Source: Fusobacteriaceae bacterium (lineage in GTDB: Bacteria > Fusobacteriota > Fusobacteriia > Fusobacteriales > Fusobacteriaceae). Taken from it: DNA of 64,000 bases. The position numbers and the translations under genes are program-made. Numbering within the stretch: the stretch's first letter is position 1; every line of letters begins with the position of its first letter. The stretch is from NCBI GenBank assembly GCA_031272775.1, contig JAISTB010000039.1, positions 1 through 64,000 of the forward strand. The letters run 5' to 3'. Shown piece after piece: positions 48,206-57,041 of the stretch. The notes beneath the pieces were generated by a model. It saw only the letters and a list, made by a program, of their open reading frames with translations, made no database searches and had not been told where the DNA came from.

Positions 48206-49516
48206 ATGAAATTATTGGAAGAACTCCTGAAAAATATGCGGATCGGCGTTCCCTCCGCCCTGCGCGTCGCCAAAGTCGTGATGGACAGCAGGAAAATCGA
48301 ACAGGACGCGTTGTTTCTGGCGATCAACAACGGCAATAACTATGTGAAGGAAGCCCTGCAAAAAGGCGCTTCTCTTGTTGTGTGCGACAGAAATCAGGGT
48401 TTCACGGACCCGAGGGTTTACGAGTGCCCCGACACCGTGGCCTTTATGCAGGAACTGGCCCGGGAATACCGGAAGGCCATCGGCCTCAACGTCGTCGCCA
48501 TTACCGGAAGCAACGGCAAAACGACGACCAAGGACATCCTGTACGGGATCCTCTCGACAAAATACAAAGTCAAAAAAACCGAGGGCAACCACAACAACGC
48601 CATCGGTCTCCCCTATACGCTGTTGCAGCTGGCCGAAGACGATGAAATCGTCGTCCTCGAAATGGGCATGAGCGCCCCGGGCGAGATTGACGCCCTTTGC
48701 GGCGTGGCCCTCCCCGACTGCGGCATCATCACCAATATCGGCGACTCCCATTTGGAGTTTTTGAAGACGCGGGAGAATGTTTTCCGGGCGAAAAAAGAAA
48801 TGACAAACTATGTAGGACCCGGGGACCTCTATATCTGCGGCGACGACATGTTTCTCGCGACGCTGGACGGCATAAAGACCGGATTTTCAGAGACAAACGA
48901 CGTTGTCATCAAGGAATACGCCGAAGGGGACGAGGGCGTCGAATTCAGCTTGAGTCAAAAAGGCCGGGAGACGAAGTACCGGCTGCCGCTGAACGGCAGA
49001 CACAACGCCCTCAACGCGGCCCTTGCCGTAACGGTCGCCAAACGCTTCAAAATCACCCGGAAGCAGATCGAAAAGGCCCTGAAGGAGCTTTCGATCACGC
49101 CCATGCGCTTTGAGAAAATCGAAATCGACGGCGTCCGCTACATCAACGACGCCTATAACGCCAGCCCCGTATCCATGCGCTGCGCCCTCGAGACCTTCCG
49201 GGGAATTTACGCGGACTGTCATAAAATAGCGGTTTTGGGCGATATGCTGGAGCTCGGCCCCAACGAGGTCAATTTTCACAAGGATCTCCTGCGCGAAGGC
49301 GTCGGGCAGGGCATAGACGAGTTTTTCCTCTTCGGGCCCCGGATGCGCAAGGCCCTCGATCTTTTGGAGGAAAGCGACCGGGAGGGAATCCGCTATTTTT
49401 CCTCCAAGGACGACATCCGCAAAGCCATCGCGAAAAAGAAGGCGGCGACGCCGCGATTGGCGGTCCTTGTCAAGGGATCCCGGGGCATGGCCATGGAGGA
49501 AATCCTCGATCGCTGA
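48206..49516 (+). CDS. murF: UDP-MurNAc-tripeptide:D-Ala-D-Ala ligase
   Basis: 436 residues from ATG 48206; AAGGA lies 11 bases upstream, while it abuts the ATG at 48194. ATP loop AITGSNGKTTTKDILYGIL, EGNHNNAIGLPYTLLQL, DDALN-type region FINDAYNASPVSMRCAL and the central ligase residues of the Mur family. It adds D-Ala-D-Ala to the muropeptide in the cytoplasm. First gene of the cluster. murE is absent from this locus. Confidence 0.95.
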   Translation: MKLLEELLKNMRIGVPSALRVAKVVMDSRKIEQDALFLAINNGNNYVKEALQKGASLVVCDRNQGFTDPRVYECPDTVAFMQELAREYRKAIGLNVVAITGSNGKTTTKDILYGILSTKYKVKKTEGNHNNAIGLPYTLLQLAEDDEIVVLEMGMSAPGEIDALCGVALPDCGIITNIGDSHLEFLKTRENVFRAKKEMTNYVGPGDLYICGDDMFLATLDGIKTGFSETNDVVIKEYAEGDEGVEFSLSQKGRETKYRLPLNGRHNALNAALAVTVAKRFKITRKQIEKALKELSITPMRFEKIEIDGVRYINDAYNASPVSMRCALETFRGIYADCHKIAVLGDMLELGPNEVNFHKDLLREGVGQGIDEFFLFGPRMRKALDLLEESDREGIRYFSSKDDIRKAIAKKKAATPRLAVLVKGSRGMAMEEILDR

Positions 49517-49581
49517 ATTTTTGGGGAGTGTGATTCCCGCAACAATGAAAACGAAAAAGAAAAGCTATAGAAGGAGAACGC

Positions 49582-50670
49582 ATGTTATATCTCTTGGGCA
49601 TCATTTCTGAGAAACTGAGCTTTTTAAAATCCATTTACCTCAGGAGCTTCATTTGCTTTACGCTGGCTTTTACGCTGGTCGTGGTCCTCGGCGGGCCCTT
49701 CATCGAGTTTTTGCACAGGCGCAAATTTGACGAAAAGATCCGCGACGACGGTCCCAGCGTGCACCAGAACAAAAAAGGGACGCCCACCATGGGCGGCGTG
49801 CTCATTATCGCCGTGCTCTTTTTCTCAAACTTCATTTCGGCCAATCTGATCAATCCGCAAATCCTGTTGCTGTTCCTCGTCACCGTCGCTTTCGCGGTCA
49901 TCGGCTTCATCGACGACTACAAAAAATTCACCGAGAGCAAAAAAGGCCTCTCCGGCAGGAAAAAGCTGCTGGGGCAGGGTATTATCGCCATTATTGTGTG
50001 GCTTTACGTGACGCAACACGGGATCACCGGAGACGGGGCGCTGGATCTCACGCTGATCTGCCCGATTAACGTCCGCTGGTCCATTTATATCGGCGGTCTC
50101 GGAATGTTGATATTTATTATAGTTATTCTCATGGGCTCCTCCAACGCCGTCAACATCACCGACGGCCTCGATGGGCTGGCCATTATGCCCATGATCATCT
50201 GCTGCGCCATGCTGGCTACCATCGCCTATTTTTCGAGCCATATGGAGCTGACTCAGCATCTGAAGCTCTATTATATCAACGGCGCGGGGGAGATCACGGT
50301 CTATCTCGCGGGAGTCTGCGGCGCGGGTCTGGGCTTTCTCTGGTACAATTTTTATCCGGCCCAGGTCTTTATGGGCGATACGGGTTCCCTGACCCTCGGG
50401 GGGATTTTGGGAGTCGTCGCGATATTGTTGAAACAGGAACTGATTCTGCCTGTCGTCGGCGGAATCTATGTATTGGAGGCGCTTTCCGTGATCCTTCAGG
50501 TGGCCTCCTTCAAGCTCAGGGGCGTCAGGATCTTTAAAATGGCGCCGTTGCATCATCATTTTGAACTGATGGGTCTCGCGGAGACCAAGGTCACCATGCG
50601 CTTCTGGATTGCCTCCTTCATGTTCGGCATCCTGGCGCTGGGCGTGATCCGTCTGCGCGGGCTTTTTTAA
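49582..50670 (+). CDS. mraY: Phospho-MurNAc-pentapeptide translocase
   Basis: 362 residues with ten membrane helices. GTPTMGGVLIIAVLFF, IDDYKKFTESKKGLSGRKKL and SNAVNITDGLDGLAIMP are the MraY active-site motifs, with HHHFELMG near the end. It makes lipid I at the inner membrane. GAAGGAG precedes the ATG; murD follows 15 bp later. Confidence 0.97.
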   Translation: MLYLLGIISEKLSFLKSIYLRSFICFTLAFTLVVVLGGPFIEFLHRRKFDEKIRDDGPSVHQNKKGTPTMGGVLIIAVLFFSNFISANLINPQILLLFLVTVAFAVIGFIDDYKKFTESKKGLSGRKKLLGQGIIAIIVWLYVTQHGITGDGALDLTLICPINVRWSIYIGGLGMLIFIIVILMGSSNAVNITDGLDGLAIMPMIICCAMLATIAYFSSHMELTQHLKLYYINGAGEITVYLAGVCGAGLGFLWYNFYPAQVFMGDTGSLTLGGILGVVAILLKQELILPVVGGIYVLEALSVILQVASFKLRGVRIFKMAPLHHHFELMGLAETKVTMRFWIASFMFGILALGVIRLRGLF

Positions 50671-50685
50671 GGAGAAAAACATCCT

Positions 50686-52005
50686 ATGGCGGCACAATCG
50701 GTGATGGTCTTCGGGGCCGGCGTCAGCGGCAGGGGGGCGGCCGGGCTTTTGGCAAACGAAGGGAAAAAGATTGTCCTTGTGGACGACAAGGTTCCGGGCT
50801 GTGTGTCTTCGGCCGAGGCCGAAGGCTATCTGGACGATACGGCGCTTTTCGTGAAAAGCCCCGGAATCCCCTATACACCCCTCGTTCGGCGCGCCATGGC
50901 AAAAAATATAAAAATAGTAAACGATATCGAGATCGCCTACCGCTACCTCAAGGAAAAAGGCTACGGGGGCAAGCTGATCGCGGTTACGGGGACAAACGGC
51001 AAGACGACCGTAACGACAAAAATTACGGAACTTTTGCGCTCTGCGGGGAGAAAAGCCGCCAGCTCGGGGAATATCGGCGCGTCCTTTGCCGAACTGGCCG
51101 CGGAGGAGAACGGGCTTTCCGAAATCGTTCTCGAGATGAGCTCCTTTCAACTGGAAAACATCGATACGTTCCGGGCGGACATCGCCATGATCATCAACCT
51201 GACGCCCGACCATCTGGAACGCTACCGGGATTTGGACGACTATTACGAAACCAAATTCCGGATCGCCGATACCCAAGGTCCCGAAGGCATGTTTCTCCTG
51301 AATTTGGACAGCCCGGAAATCATGGCCCGCTATGCGCGGAAAAAACCGCTTCGGGCCCGGGTCGCAACACTTTCCCGCAGCGATCCCGGCGCCGATTATA
51401 CGGCCATAAACGGGGTTCTCAGAGCCCGAGGGCGGGATATCCTCGACTGCGACAAACTCTCCCTCAAAGGGGAGCACAACCTTGAAAACACGCTTTTTAT
51501 CGTGGCGACGGCGGATATCCTCGGCCTTCCCGGCGAGCGGATACGGGAATTCCTCTACCATACGGAGACCGTGGAGCACCGGATGGAGCGCTTTCACAGC
51601 TGGAATCAACTGACGTTTGTCAACGACTCCAAGGGGACGAATATCGAATCGACCCGTTACGCGCTGAGCGCCTGTCCGGGTTGCGTCCTGATTTTGGGGG
51701 GGCACGACAAAAAATTTGACTGGACGCCGCTGGCGGGTCTCGTGAAAACCTACGCGTCCCGGGTCTATCTGATCGGAGAGACGACGCCTGTGTTGGAATC
51801 GGTCCTCCGGGAGGCGGGCTGCGATCCGGCGGTCTTATTTCCCTCGGGAACGCTGGAAAAGGCCCTGCGGCATATGCGGGAAACCCTCGATCCCGGGACC
51901 CCGCGAACGATTCTGCTGTCTCCGGCGACATCGAGCTATGATCAATTCAAGAATTTTGAGGAACGGGGCAGGATATTCAAGGCCTTGACGCGGAAAATCT
52001 TCTGA
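50686..52005 (+). CDS. murD: UDP-MurNAc-L-alanine:D-glutamate ligase
   Basis: 439 residues. N-terminal UDP-binding domain VMVFGAGVSGRGAAGLLANE, ATP loop VTGTNGKTTVTTKITELL, then LEMSSFQLENID and NDSKGTNIESTRYAL, all diagnostic of MurD. It adds D-glutamate to UDP-MurNAc-L-Ala. A long antisense open frame across this gene is a composition effect and not a gene. Confidence 0.96.
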   Translation: MAAQSVMVFGAGVSGRGAAGLLANEGKKIVLVDDKVPGCVSSAEAEGYLDDTALFVKSPGIPYTPLVRRAMAKNIKIVNDIEIAYRYLKEKGYGGKLIAVTGTNGKTTVTTKITELLRSAGRKAASSGNIGASFAELAAEENGLSEIVLEMSSFQLENIDTFRADIAMIINLTPDHLERYRDLDDYYETKFRIADTQGPEGMFLLNLDSPEIMARYARKKPLRARVATLSRSDPGADYTAINGVLRARGRDILDCDKLSLKGEHNLENTLFIVATADILGLPGERIREFLYHTETVEHRMERFHSWNQLTFVNDSKGTNIESTRYALSACPGCVLILGGHDKKFDWTPLAGLVKTYASRVYLIGETTPVLESVLREAGCDPAVLFPSGTLEKALRHMRETLDPGTPRTILLSPATSSYDQFKNFEERGRIFKALTRKIF

Positions 52006-52021
52006 AGGGAAAGGGAAACTC

Positions 52022-53095
52022 ATGGAAAAGAAAGTCATCATCACCACAGGTGGCACGGGCGGGCATATTTACCCGGCGTTGGCGGTCGCCCGGGAATTGA
52101 GAAAAAAAGGGGCTTCGATCGTTTTCGTGGGCAGTTCCTTCCGGATGGAAAAAGAGCTCGTGCCCGAAAACGGCTTTCGCTTTGTGGGCCTCGACATCAA
52201 GCCGCCGAGGACCGTCAAAAATATTCTGAGATTCTGCTGGGGCCTGATCCGGGGCATTTTCCTCGTGCTCAAGGAAAAGCCCGCCGCCGTCATCGGCTTC
52301 GGCAACTATATTTCGGTTCCCGCCGTCCTCGGAGGACTCCTCACCGGAAAAAAAGTCTATCTGCAGGAGCAGAACGCCAGCATCGGCGGCGCCAACAAGT
52401 TTTTCTATCGCTTTTGCGCGAAGACCTTTCTCGCCTTTGACAAGACCTATGACGCGATACCCTACAAGTACCAGAAGAAGATGATGATCACGGGAAATCC
52501 CCTCAGGGAGGAGATTTACGAGATCCGGAGCGACGAGGAAAAGGATAAGCTCAAAATCGAAACCGACGAAAAAGTCCTTGTGGTCACCGGCGGCTCCCTC
52601 GGGGCTCAGGCCATCAACAACGGCGTATTAGACAACTGGGACAGCATTGTGGAAAATAAAAAGCTCCGGCTCTACTGGGCCACGGGCGAGGACAACTACG
52701 AAGAAATCAGCAACAAACTGACGAAAGTCAAGATCAGCGATACGGTAAAGCCTTATTTCAACAACCTGATTCACATCATGTCGGCGGCGGATCTCGTGGT
52801 GTGCCGGGCGGGGGCATTGACGATCTCCGAGATCATCGAGCTCGAAAAACCCGCGATCATTATCCCCTACAGCTCCAAAAAAGTCGGTCAGGCCAATAAT
52901 GCCGAAATCCTTCAAGAAAAGGGCGCGGGCGTCGTCTTCAACAATTTCGAGACCGACAAGGCCATCGAATTCGCGCTGGAGCTGATCCAGGACAGGGAGC
53001 GGCTCATTTCCATGCGCGCGCGGATCAAGGACCTCAAAGGGGACAATGCCGCCCGCAAAATCGCTGAAAATATAGACATTTGGAGGAAGGGATGA
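52022..53095 (+). CDS. murG: UDP-GlcNAc:lipid I N-acetylglucosaminyltransferase
   Basis: 357 residues of the GT-B fold. Glycine loops TTGGTGGHIYPALAVARELR and VTGGSLGAQAINNG, donor-binding VVCRAGALTISEIIELEKP. It makes lipid II on the inner face of the membrane. In many bacteria ftsW lies between murD and murG; here they are adjacent. The stop overlaps the murC start (ATGA). Confidence 0.97.
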   Translation: MEKKVIITTGGTGGHIYPALAVARELRKKGASIVFVGSSFRMEKELVPENGFRFVGLDIKPPRTVKNILRFCWGLIRGIFLVLKEKPAAVIGFGNYISVPAVLGGLLTGKKVYLQEQNASIGGANKFFYRFCAKTFLAFDKTYDAIPYKYQKKMMITGNPLREEIYEIRSDEEKDKLKIETDEKVLVVTGGSLGAQAINNGVLDNWDSIVENKKLRLYWATGEDNYEEISNKLTKVKISDTVKPYFNNLIHIMSAADLVVCRAGALTISEIIELEKPAIIIPYSSKKVGQANNAEILQEKGAGVVFNNFETDKAIEFALELIQDRERLISMRARIKDLKGDNAARKIAENIDIWRKG

Positions 53096-54468
53096 AGAAA
53101 ATTTATTTCATCGGCATAAACGGCATCGGGATGAGCGGTCTCGCCAAGATCATGAAGACGAAGCGCTACAGCGTCAAGGGCTCAGACCTCACCCGCAGCT
53201 ACGTGACCGATGAGATGGAGTCTATGGGAATACGGATCTACGGCGCCCATGTGGGGAGCCAGGTCAAAGGATCCGATATGGTCATCGCCTCCAGCGCCAT
53301 CAAATATGACAATCCGGAGTACGCCTACGCCCGGGAACAGGGGATCCGCATTATGAAGCGGGGCGAGCTCCTGGCCATGCTGCTCAATGATGAGACCGGC
53401 GTCGCCATCGCGGGCACCCACGGCAAGACCACGACGACGTCCATGATGTCCTCGGTTATGCTGAATCTGGATCCCACGATCGTCGTGGGCGGCATCCTGC
53501 CCGAGATCGGCAGCAACGCCAAGACCGGCGCTTCCGAGTATTTCGTGGCCGAAGCCGACGAGAGCGACAACTCCTTTTTATACATGTATCCGAAATATTC
53601 CGTGATCACGAACATCGAAGAAGACCACATGGAAAACCACGGGAGTTTAAGCAACATCATCAAGTCCTTTTCGGTCTTTCTGGACCAGACGAAGATCGAG
53701 GCCGTCGTCTGCGCCGACAATCCCAACGTCAGGGAAATCGTCGCCATGAAAAAGCGGATCAGTCAGCGTTCGCCCGTCCTCGTCACCTACGGGATCGGAG
53801 ACCGGGATTACGATATCTTTGCCTCCGACATCCGCGTGGAGGGCCGCAGTACCACTTACGAAGTCTTCTTGCGCGGCGGGAGCCTCGGGCGCTTTGCCCT
53901 TTCCATACCGGGCGCGCACAATGTGTCAAATTCGCTCCCCGTGATCTATCTTGCGGGGAAATTCGGCGTTCCTATGGAGGAGATCCGGGAAAAATTGCGG
54001 GCCTTCAAGGGCTCCCGGCGGCGTTATGATGTGGTCTATGAAAATGAAAACAGCGGGATACGGATTATCGACGATTACGCCCATCACCCGACGGAAATCC
54101 GGGCGACGCTGGACGGCGCGAGATCCGTTGAAAAGGGCGATATTACAGTGATTTTCCAGCCTCACCGCTACAGTCGGGTCAAGTTTTTGCTGCGTCAGTT
54201 CAAGGATGTCTTCGACAAGGCCGGCGAAGTGATCCTGCTTCCGATCTACAGCGCCGGCGAGCGGGATGAATTCGGCGTGACGCTGGAGGACCTCCGGGAC
54301 GCCATCGGGCATCCCAATGTCCGGATAGAAAAAGACAGCGCCCGGATCAAGGACATGATCCTCAATTCCGGCGGAAAACGCGTCTGGCTTTTTATGGGCG
54401 CCGGCGATATTTCCAAGATCGCCCGGGACGCCGGCGACGCGCTTCGGGCGCGGGAAGGCGGGGTTTGA
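53092..54468 (+). CDS. murC: UDP-MurNAc:L-alanine ligase
   Basis: 458 residues from ATG 53092 with GGAGGAAGG upstream. KIYFIGINGIGMSGLAKIM, ATP loop AIAGTHGKTTTTSMMSSVM, ADESDNSFLYMYPKYSVITN and DDYAHHPTEI are MurC signatures. It commits UDP-MurNAc to wall synthesis. murB follows after four bases. Confidence 0.97.
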   Translation: MKKIYFIGINGIGMSGLAKIMKTKRYSVKGSDLTRSYVTDEMESMGIRIYGAHVGSQVKGSDMVIASSAIKYDNPEYAYAREQGIRIMKRGELLAMLLNDETGVAIAGTHGKTTTTSMMSSVMLNLDPTIVVGGILPEIGSNAKTGASEYFVAEADESDNSFLYMYPKYSVITNIEEDHMENHGSLSNIIKSFSVFLDQTKIEAVVCADNPNVREIVAMKKRISQRSPVLVTYGIGDRDYDIFASDIRVEGRSTTYEVFLRGGSLGRFALSIPGAHNVSNSLPVIYLAGKFGVPMEEIREKLRAFKGSRRRYDVVYENENSGIRIIDDYAHHPTEIRATLDGARSVEKGDITVIFQPHRYSRVKFLLRQFKDVFDKAGEVILLPIYSAGERDEFGVTLEDLRDAIGHPNVRIEKDSARIKDMILNSGGKRVWLFMGAGDISKIARDAGDALRAREGGV

Positions 54469-54472
54469 TACG

Positions 54473-55312
54473 ATGATTGTCCACGAGCAATTTCCCATGC
54501 GGGAAAAATCCAATATGCGGATCGGCGGGATTGCCGATCGATATATCGAGATCGAGGCCCGGGAAGAACTCCCCGCCGTTTATGAGAAATACGACAGGAT
54601 CTTTCTCCTTGGCAACGGCACCAACACGCTCTTCTACGACGGACCGCTGCGGTATACCTTCGTGTCGGTGAAAAAAACCGGCGGTATCGTGGATTTGGGC
54701 AAGGGTCTCGTCCGGGTCGGCGCGGGCGCCGATTTCAAAGACGTGATCCGCTTTATGCGGGAAAAGGACTATTCGGGCCTGGAAAATCTGGCGGGCATCC
54801 CCGGCTCCGTGGGCGGGCTCACCTGGATGAACGGCGGGGCTTACGGCAGCTGGATCTTCGACTGCGTCGACGAGGTGGAAATCTTCGACGAAAACCACGC
54901 CTTCAGGAAGCTTAAGGGGCATGAGATCAAGTCCTCTTACCGGCATACGGAGATTCAGGAAAAGAACTGGGTGATTCTCTCGGTGACGTTTCGCTTCCGG
55001 CGGGGCTTCGACCTCGCCCGGGTAAGGGAAATCCAGGCGACCCGGGAGGAAAAGCAGCCCCTCAATTACCCCAGCCTCGGCAGCACGTTCAAGAATCCGG
55101 AAAACGACTTCGCGGCGCGGCTCGTGGCCGAAGCGGGCCTCAAGGGGACCGTCCGGGGGGGCGCGCAGATCTCGGAAAAGCACCCCAATTTTATCATCAA
55201 CCTCGGAAACGCCACATTTTCAGACGTCACGGGCCTCATGGCCCTCATGCGGGACGGCGTCCGGGAAAAATTCGGGATTACGCTCAAAGAGGAAATTATT
55301 GTCCTGACCTGA
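54473..55312 (+). CDS. murB: UDP-N-acetylenolpyruvoylglucosamine reductase
   Basis: 279 residues. FAD-binding region SNMRIGGIADRYIEI, LGNGTNTLFYDG and GIPGSVGGLTWMNGGAYG; the proton-donor serine lies in YPSLGSTFKNPEN and the family ends with HPNFIINLGNA. The short form lacks the extra loops of type I MurB. The reaction makes UDP-MurNAc. It is encoded between murC and ddl, as in many clusters. Confidence 0.95.
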   Translation: MIVHEQFPMREKSNMRIGGIADRYIEIEAREELPAVYEKYDRIFLLGNGTNTLFYDGPLRYTFVSVKKTGGIVDLGKGLVRVGAGADFKDVIRFMREKDYSGLENLAGIPGSVGGLTWMNGGAYGSWIFDCVDEVEIFDENHAFRKLKGHEIKSSYRHTEIQEKNWVILSVTFRFRRGFDLARVREIQATREEKQPLNYPSLGSTFKNPENDFAARLVAEAGLKGTVRGGAQISEKHPNFIINLGNATFSDVTGLMALMRDGVREKFGITLKEEIIVLT

Positions 55313-55375
55313 AAAAATTTTTCATAACGACAGTTTTTGTCGTAGTCTGTATGCTATGCTGTAAAGGAGGAAAGA

Positions 55376-56248
55376 ATGAAAATTGCCGTATTTATGGGAG
55401 GCGTCTCGTCGGAACGGGAAGTGTCCCTCTGGACGGGGCAGGCGATTCTGGAGAGCCTGCAAAGACAGGGCTATGACGCCTACGGCGTCGATGTGACGGC
55501 GGAAAACCGGCTGAGCGCCTATACCGACAACGTCTATGACCTCGCCTATCTGGCCTTTCACGGGGAAGAAGGGGAAGGGGGGAGGGTCCAGAGCGTCCTG
55601 GACATGCTCGGCAAGCCCTATACAGGTTCGGGCGTGATTCCCAGCGCCGTGGCCATGGACAAGGCCCTGACCAAGCGGATTGCCCGCGACTGCGGGATTC
55701 GCGTCGCCAAGTCCTGGGAGCGCCTCGAGGATGTGGACAGCTGGCCCGTGGTCGTTAAACCCGCCCGGGAAGGCTCTTCCGTCGGGGTCTACATCTGCGC
55801 CGACAAAGGCGAGGCCGAAAAGGCCGTGGCGCTGTCGGGCGGGAAAAAGCTTGTGATTGAGGAATTCATCAAGGGGGAGGAGCTGACCGTAGGCGTTTTG
55901 AACGGGGAAGCTCTGGGTGTGCTGCGGATATTCCCCAAGGCCGCCGAGACCTACGACTATCAATCCAAATACGCCGTGGGCGGTTCCGTCCACGAATTTC
56001 CCGCCAAAATCAAAAAACAGGCCTACGACGAAGCCATGGCGGCGTCGGAGCTGATCCATCGGGAATTGGGCCTTTCGGGCATTTCCCGCAGCGATTTTCT
56101 CCTGAAAGGAGACGAGCTTTATTTCCTTGAAGTCAACACCTGCCCCGGCATGACCAAGACGAGTCTCGTGCCCGATCTGGGGACGCTGAAGGGCTATTCC
56201 TACGACGATCTGGTCCGGATTACCGTGGAGACCTTCGGGCCCAGATAG
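55376..56248 (+). CDS. ddl: D-alanine-D-alanine ligase
   Basis: 290 residues of ATP-grasp fold. KIAVFMGGVSSEREVSLWTG, VVVKPAREGSSVGVYICA, SRSDFLLKG-type strand (seen as ISRSDFLLKGDELYFLEVNT) and CPGMTKTSLVPDLG are the DdlB motifs. It supplies D-Ala-D-Ala for MurF. AAGGAGG lies upstream, after a small ACGACA/TGTCGT hairpin at about 55326-55342. ftsQ follows 27 bp later. Confidence 0.95.
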   Translation: MKIAVFMGGVSSEREVSLWTGQAILESLQRQGYDAYGVDVTAENRLSAYTDNVYDLAYLAFHGEEGEGGRVQSVLDMLGKPYTGSGVIPSAVAMDKALTKRIARDCGIRVAKSWERLEDVDSWPVVVKPAREGSSVGVYICADKGEAEKAVALSGGKKLVIEEFIKGEELTVGVLNGEALGVLRIFPKAAETYDYQSKYAVGGSVHEFPAKIKKQAYDEAMAASELIHRELGLSGISRSDFLLKGDELYFLEVNTCPGMTKTSLVPDLGTLKGYSYDDLVRITVETFGPR

Positions 56249-56275
56249 ATTTTATGACATGGGGGATGTGACGCC

Positions 56276-57025
56276 ATGTTCCGGTTTTTCTTCCGAATAT
56301 CGCTTCTGACCGCCGTGAGTTTCCTGTTCTGGTATATTCCCGGCCGCTTTCTCAACGCGCCGCTGTTTCGGGTGAAGACCCCGAAAATCGTCTTCAGGGA
56401 CAGGGGCGGCGGAGAGGGCGATGTAAAAATATCGGAAAACGAATTGACAGAAATAGGGGAAATAACTTATAATAGTAGTATATGGGAGATCGACTGCAAG
56501 TCCATAGAAGAACTGTTGAAGAAGGACGTCAGGATCAAAGACGCCCGGGTGTATCCGAGCGCCCCCGATGAGCTCACTTTCGAGATCACGGAACGGGAGC
56601 CCTTTTCCTATATCCAGCAGGACAGCAGGATCTATCTCCTCGATGAAGAGGGAGTCCTCTTCGGGTTTTTGAATGAAAAGGAAAAGCGGGATCTGCCGCT
56701 CTTTGTGATTCGGGACAACGATCCCGAAAAAGCCAGGAAGACAAAGACCTTCATTGAGATCATCAAAAATATGGATGAAACGCTCCTGAAAGACATTTCG
56801 CAGATCCAGGAGAGCGACAAATATTGCGTCAACCTGATCCTTTCGGACGGGACCATTGTCCGGACCAACCACGAAGTGGAACGGGGGAAATACAAGATTG
56901 CCGGAAATTTATATTACGAGTTGAAGAGCGACGGCAAGCGAATAGAGTATATCGATTTGCGCTTTGAAAACTTTGTGGTGAAGGAAAGCGACGGCGAAAA
57001 AAAAGGCGGAACAGTAGGACAGTAG
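56276..57025 (+). CDS. ftsQ: Cell-division protein FtsQ
   Basis: 249 residues with one N-terminal membrane helix (FFRISLLTAVSFLFWYIPG) and a periplasmic POTRA-plus-beta layout: IWEIDCKSIEELLKKDVRIK, then AREVYPSAP-like KDARVYPSAPDELTFEITER and LDEEGVLFGFL. FtsQ links early and late division proteins. Sequence identity in this family is low, so the call rests on layout and position before ftsA. A consensus promoter lies inside the gene at 56444-56473. Confidence 0.85.
   Translation: MFRFFFRISLLTAVSFLFWYIPGRFLNAPLFRVKTPKIVFRDRGGGEGDVKISENELTEIGEITYNSSIWEIDCKSIEELLKKDVRIKDARVYPSAPDELTFEITEREPFSYIQQDSRIYLLDEEGVLFGFLNEKEKRDLPLFVIRDNDPEKARKTKTFIEIIKNMDETLLKDISQIQESDKYCVNLILSDGTIVRTNHEVERGKYKIAGNLYYELKSDGKRIEYIDLRFENFVVKESDGEKKGGTVGQ
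56444..56473 (+). promoter_or_regulatory. Promoter inside ftsQ, facing ftsA-ftsZ
   Basis: TTGACA (56444-56449), an 18-bp spacer and TATAAT (56468-56473): both hexamers are perfect. It lies in an unusually AT-rich patch of the GC-rich cluster, 570 bp before ftsA. Confidence 0.6.
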
Positions 57026-57041
57026 TGTTCTGGAGGAAATA

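Noticed and set aside
49825-51705. A 626-codon open frame on the minus strand opposite mraY and murD
   Set aside because: mraY and murD are unmistakable on the plus strand. The antisense product is His/Arg/Gln-rich and featureless.
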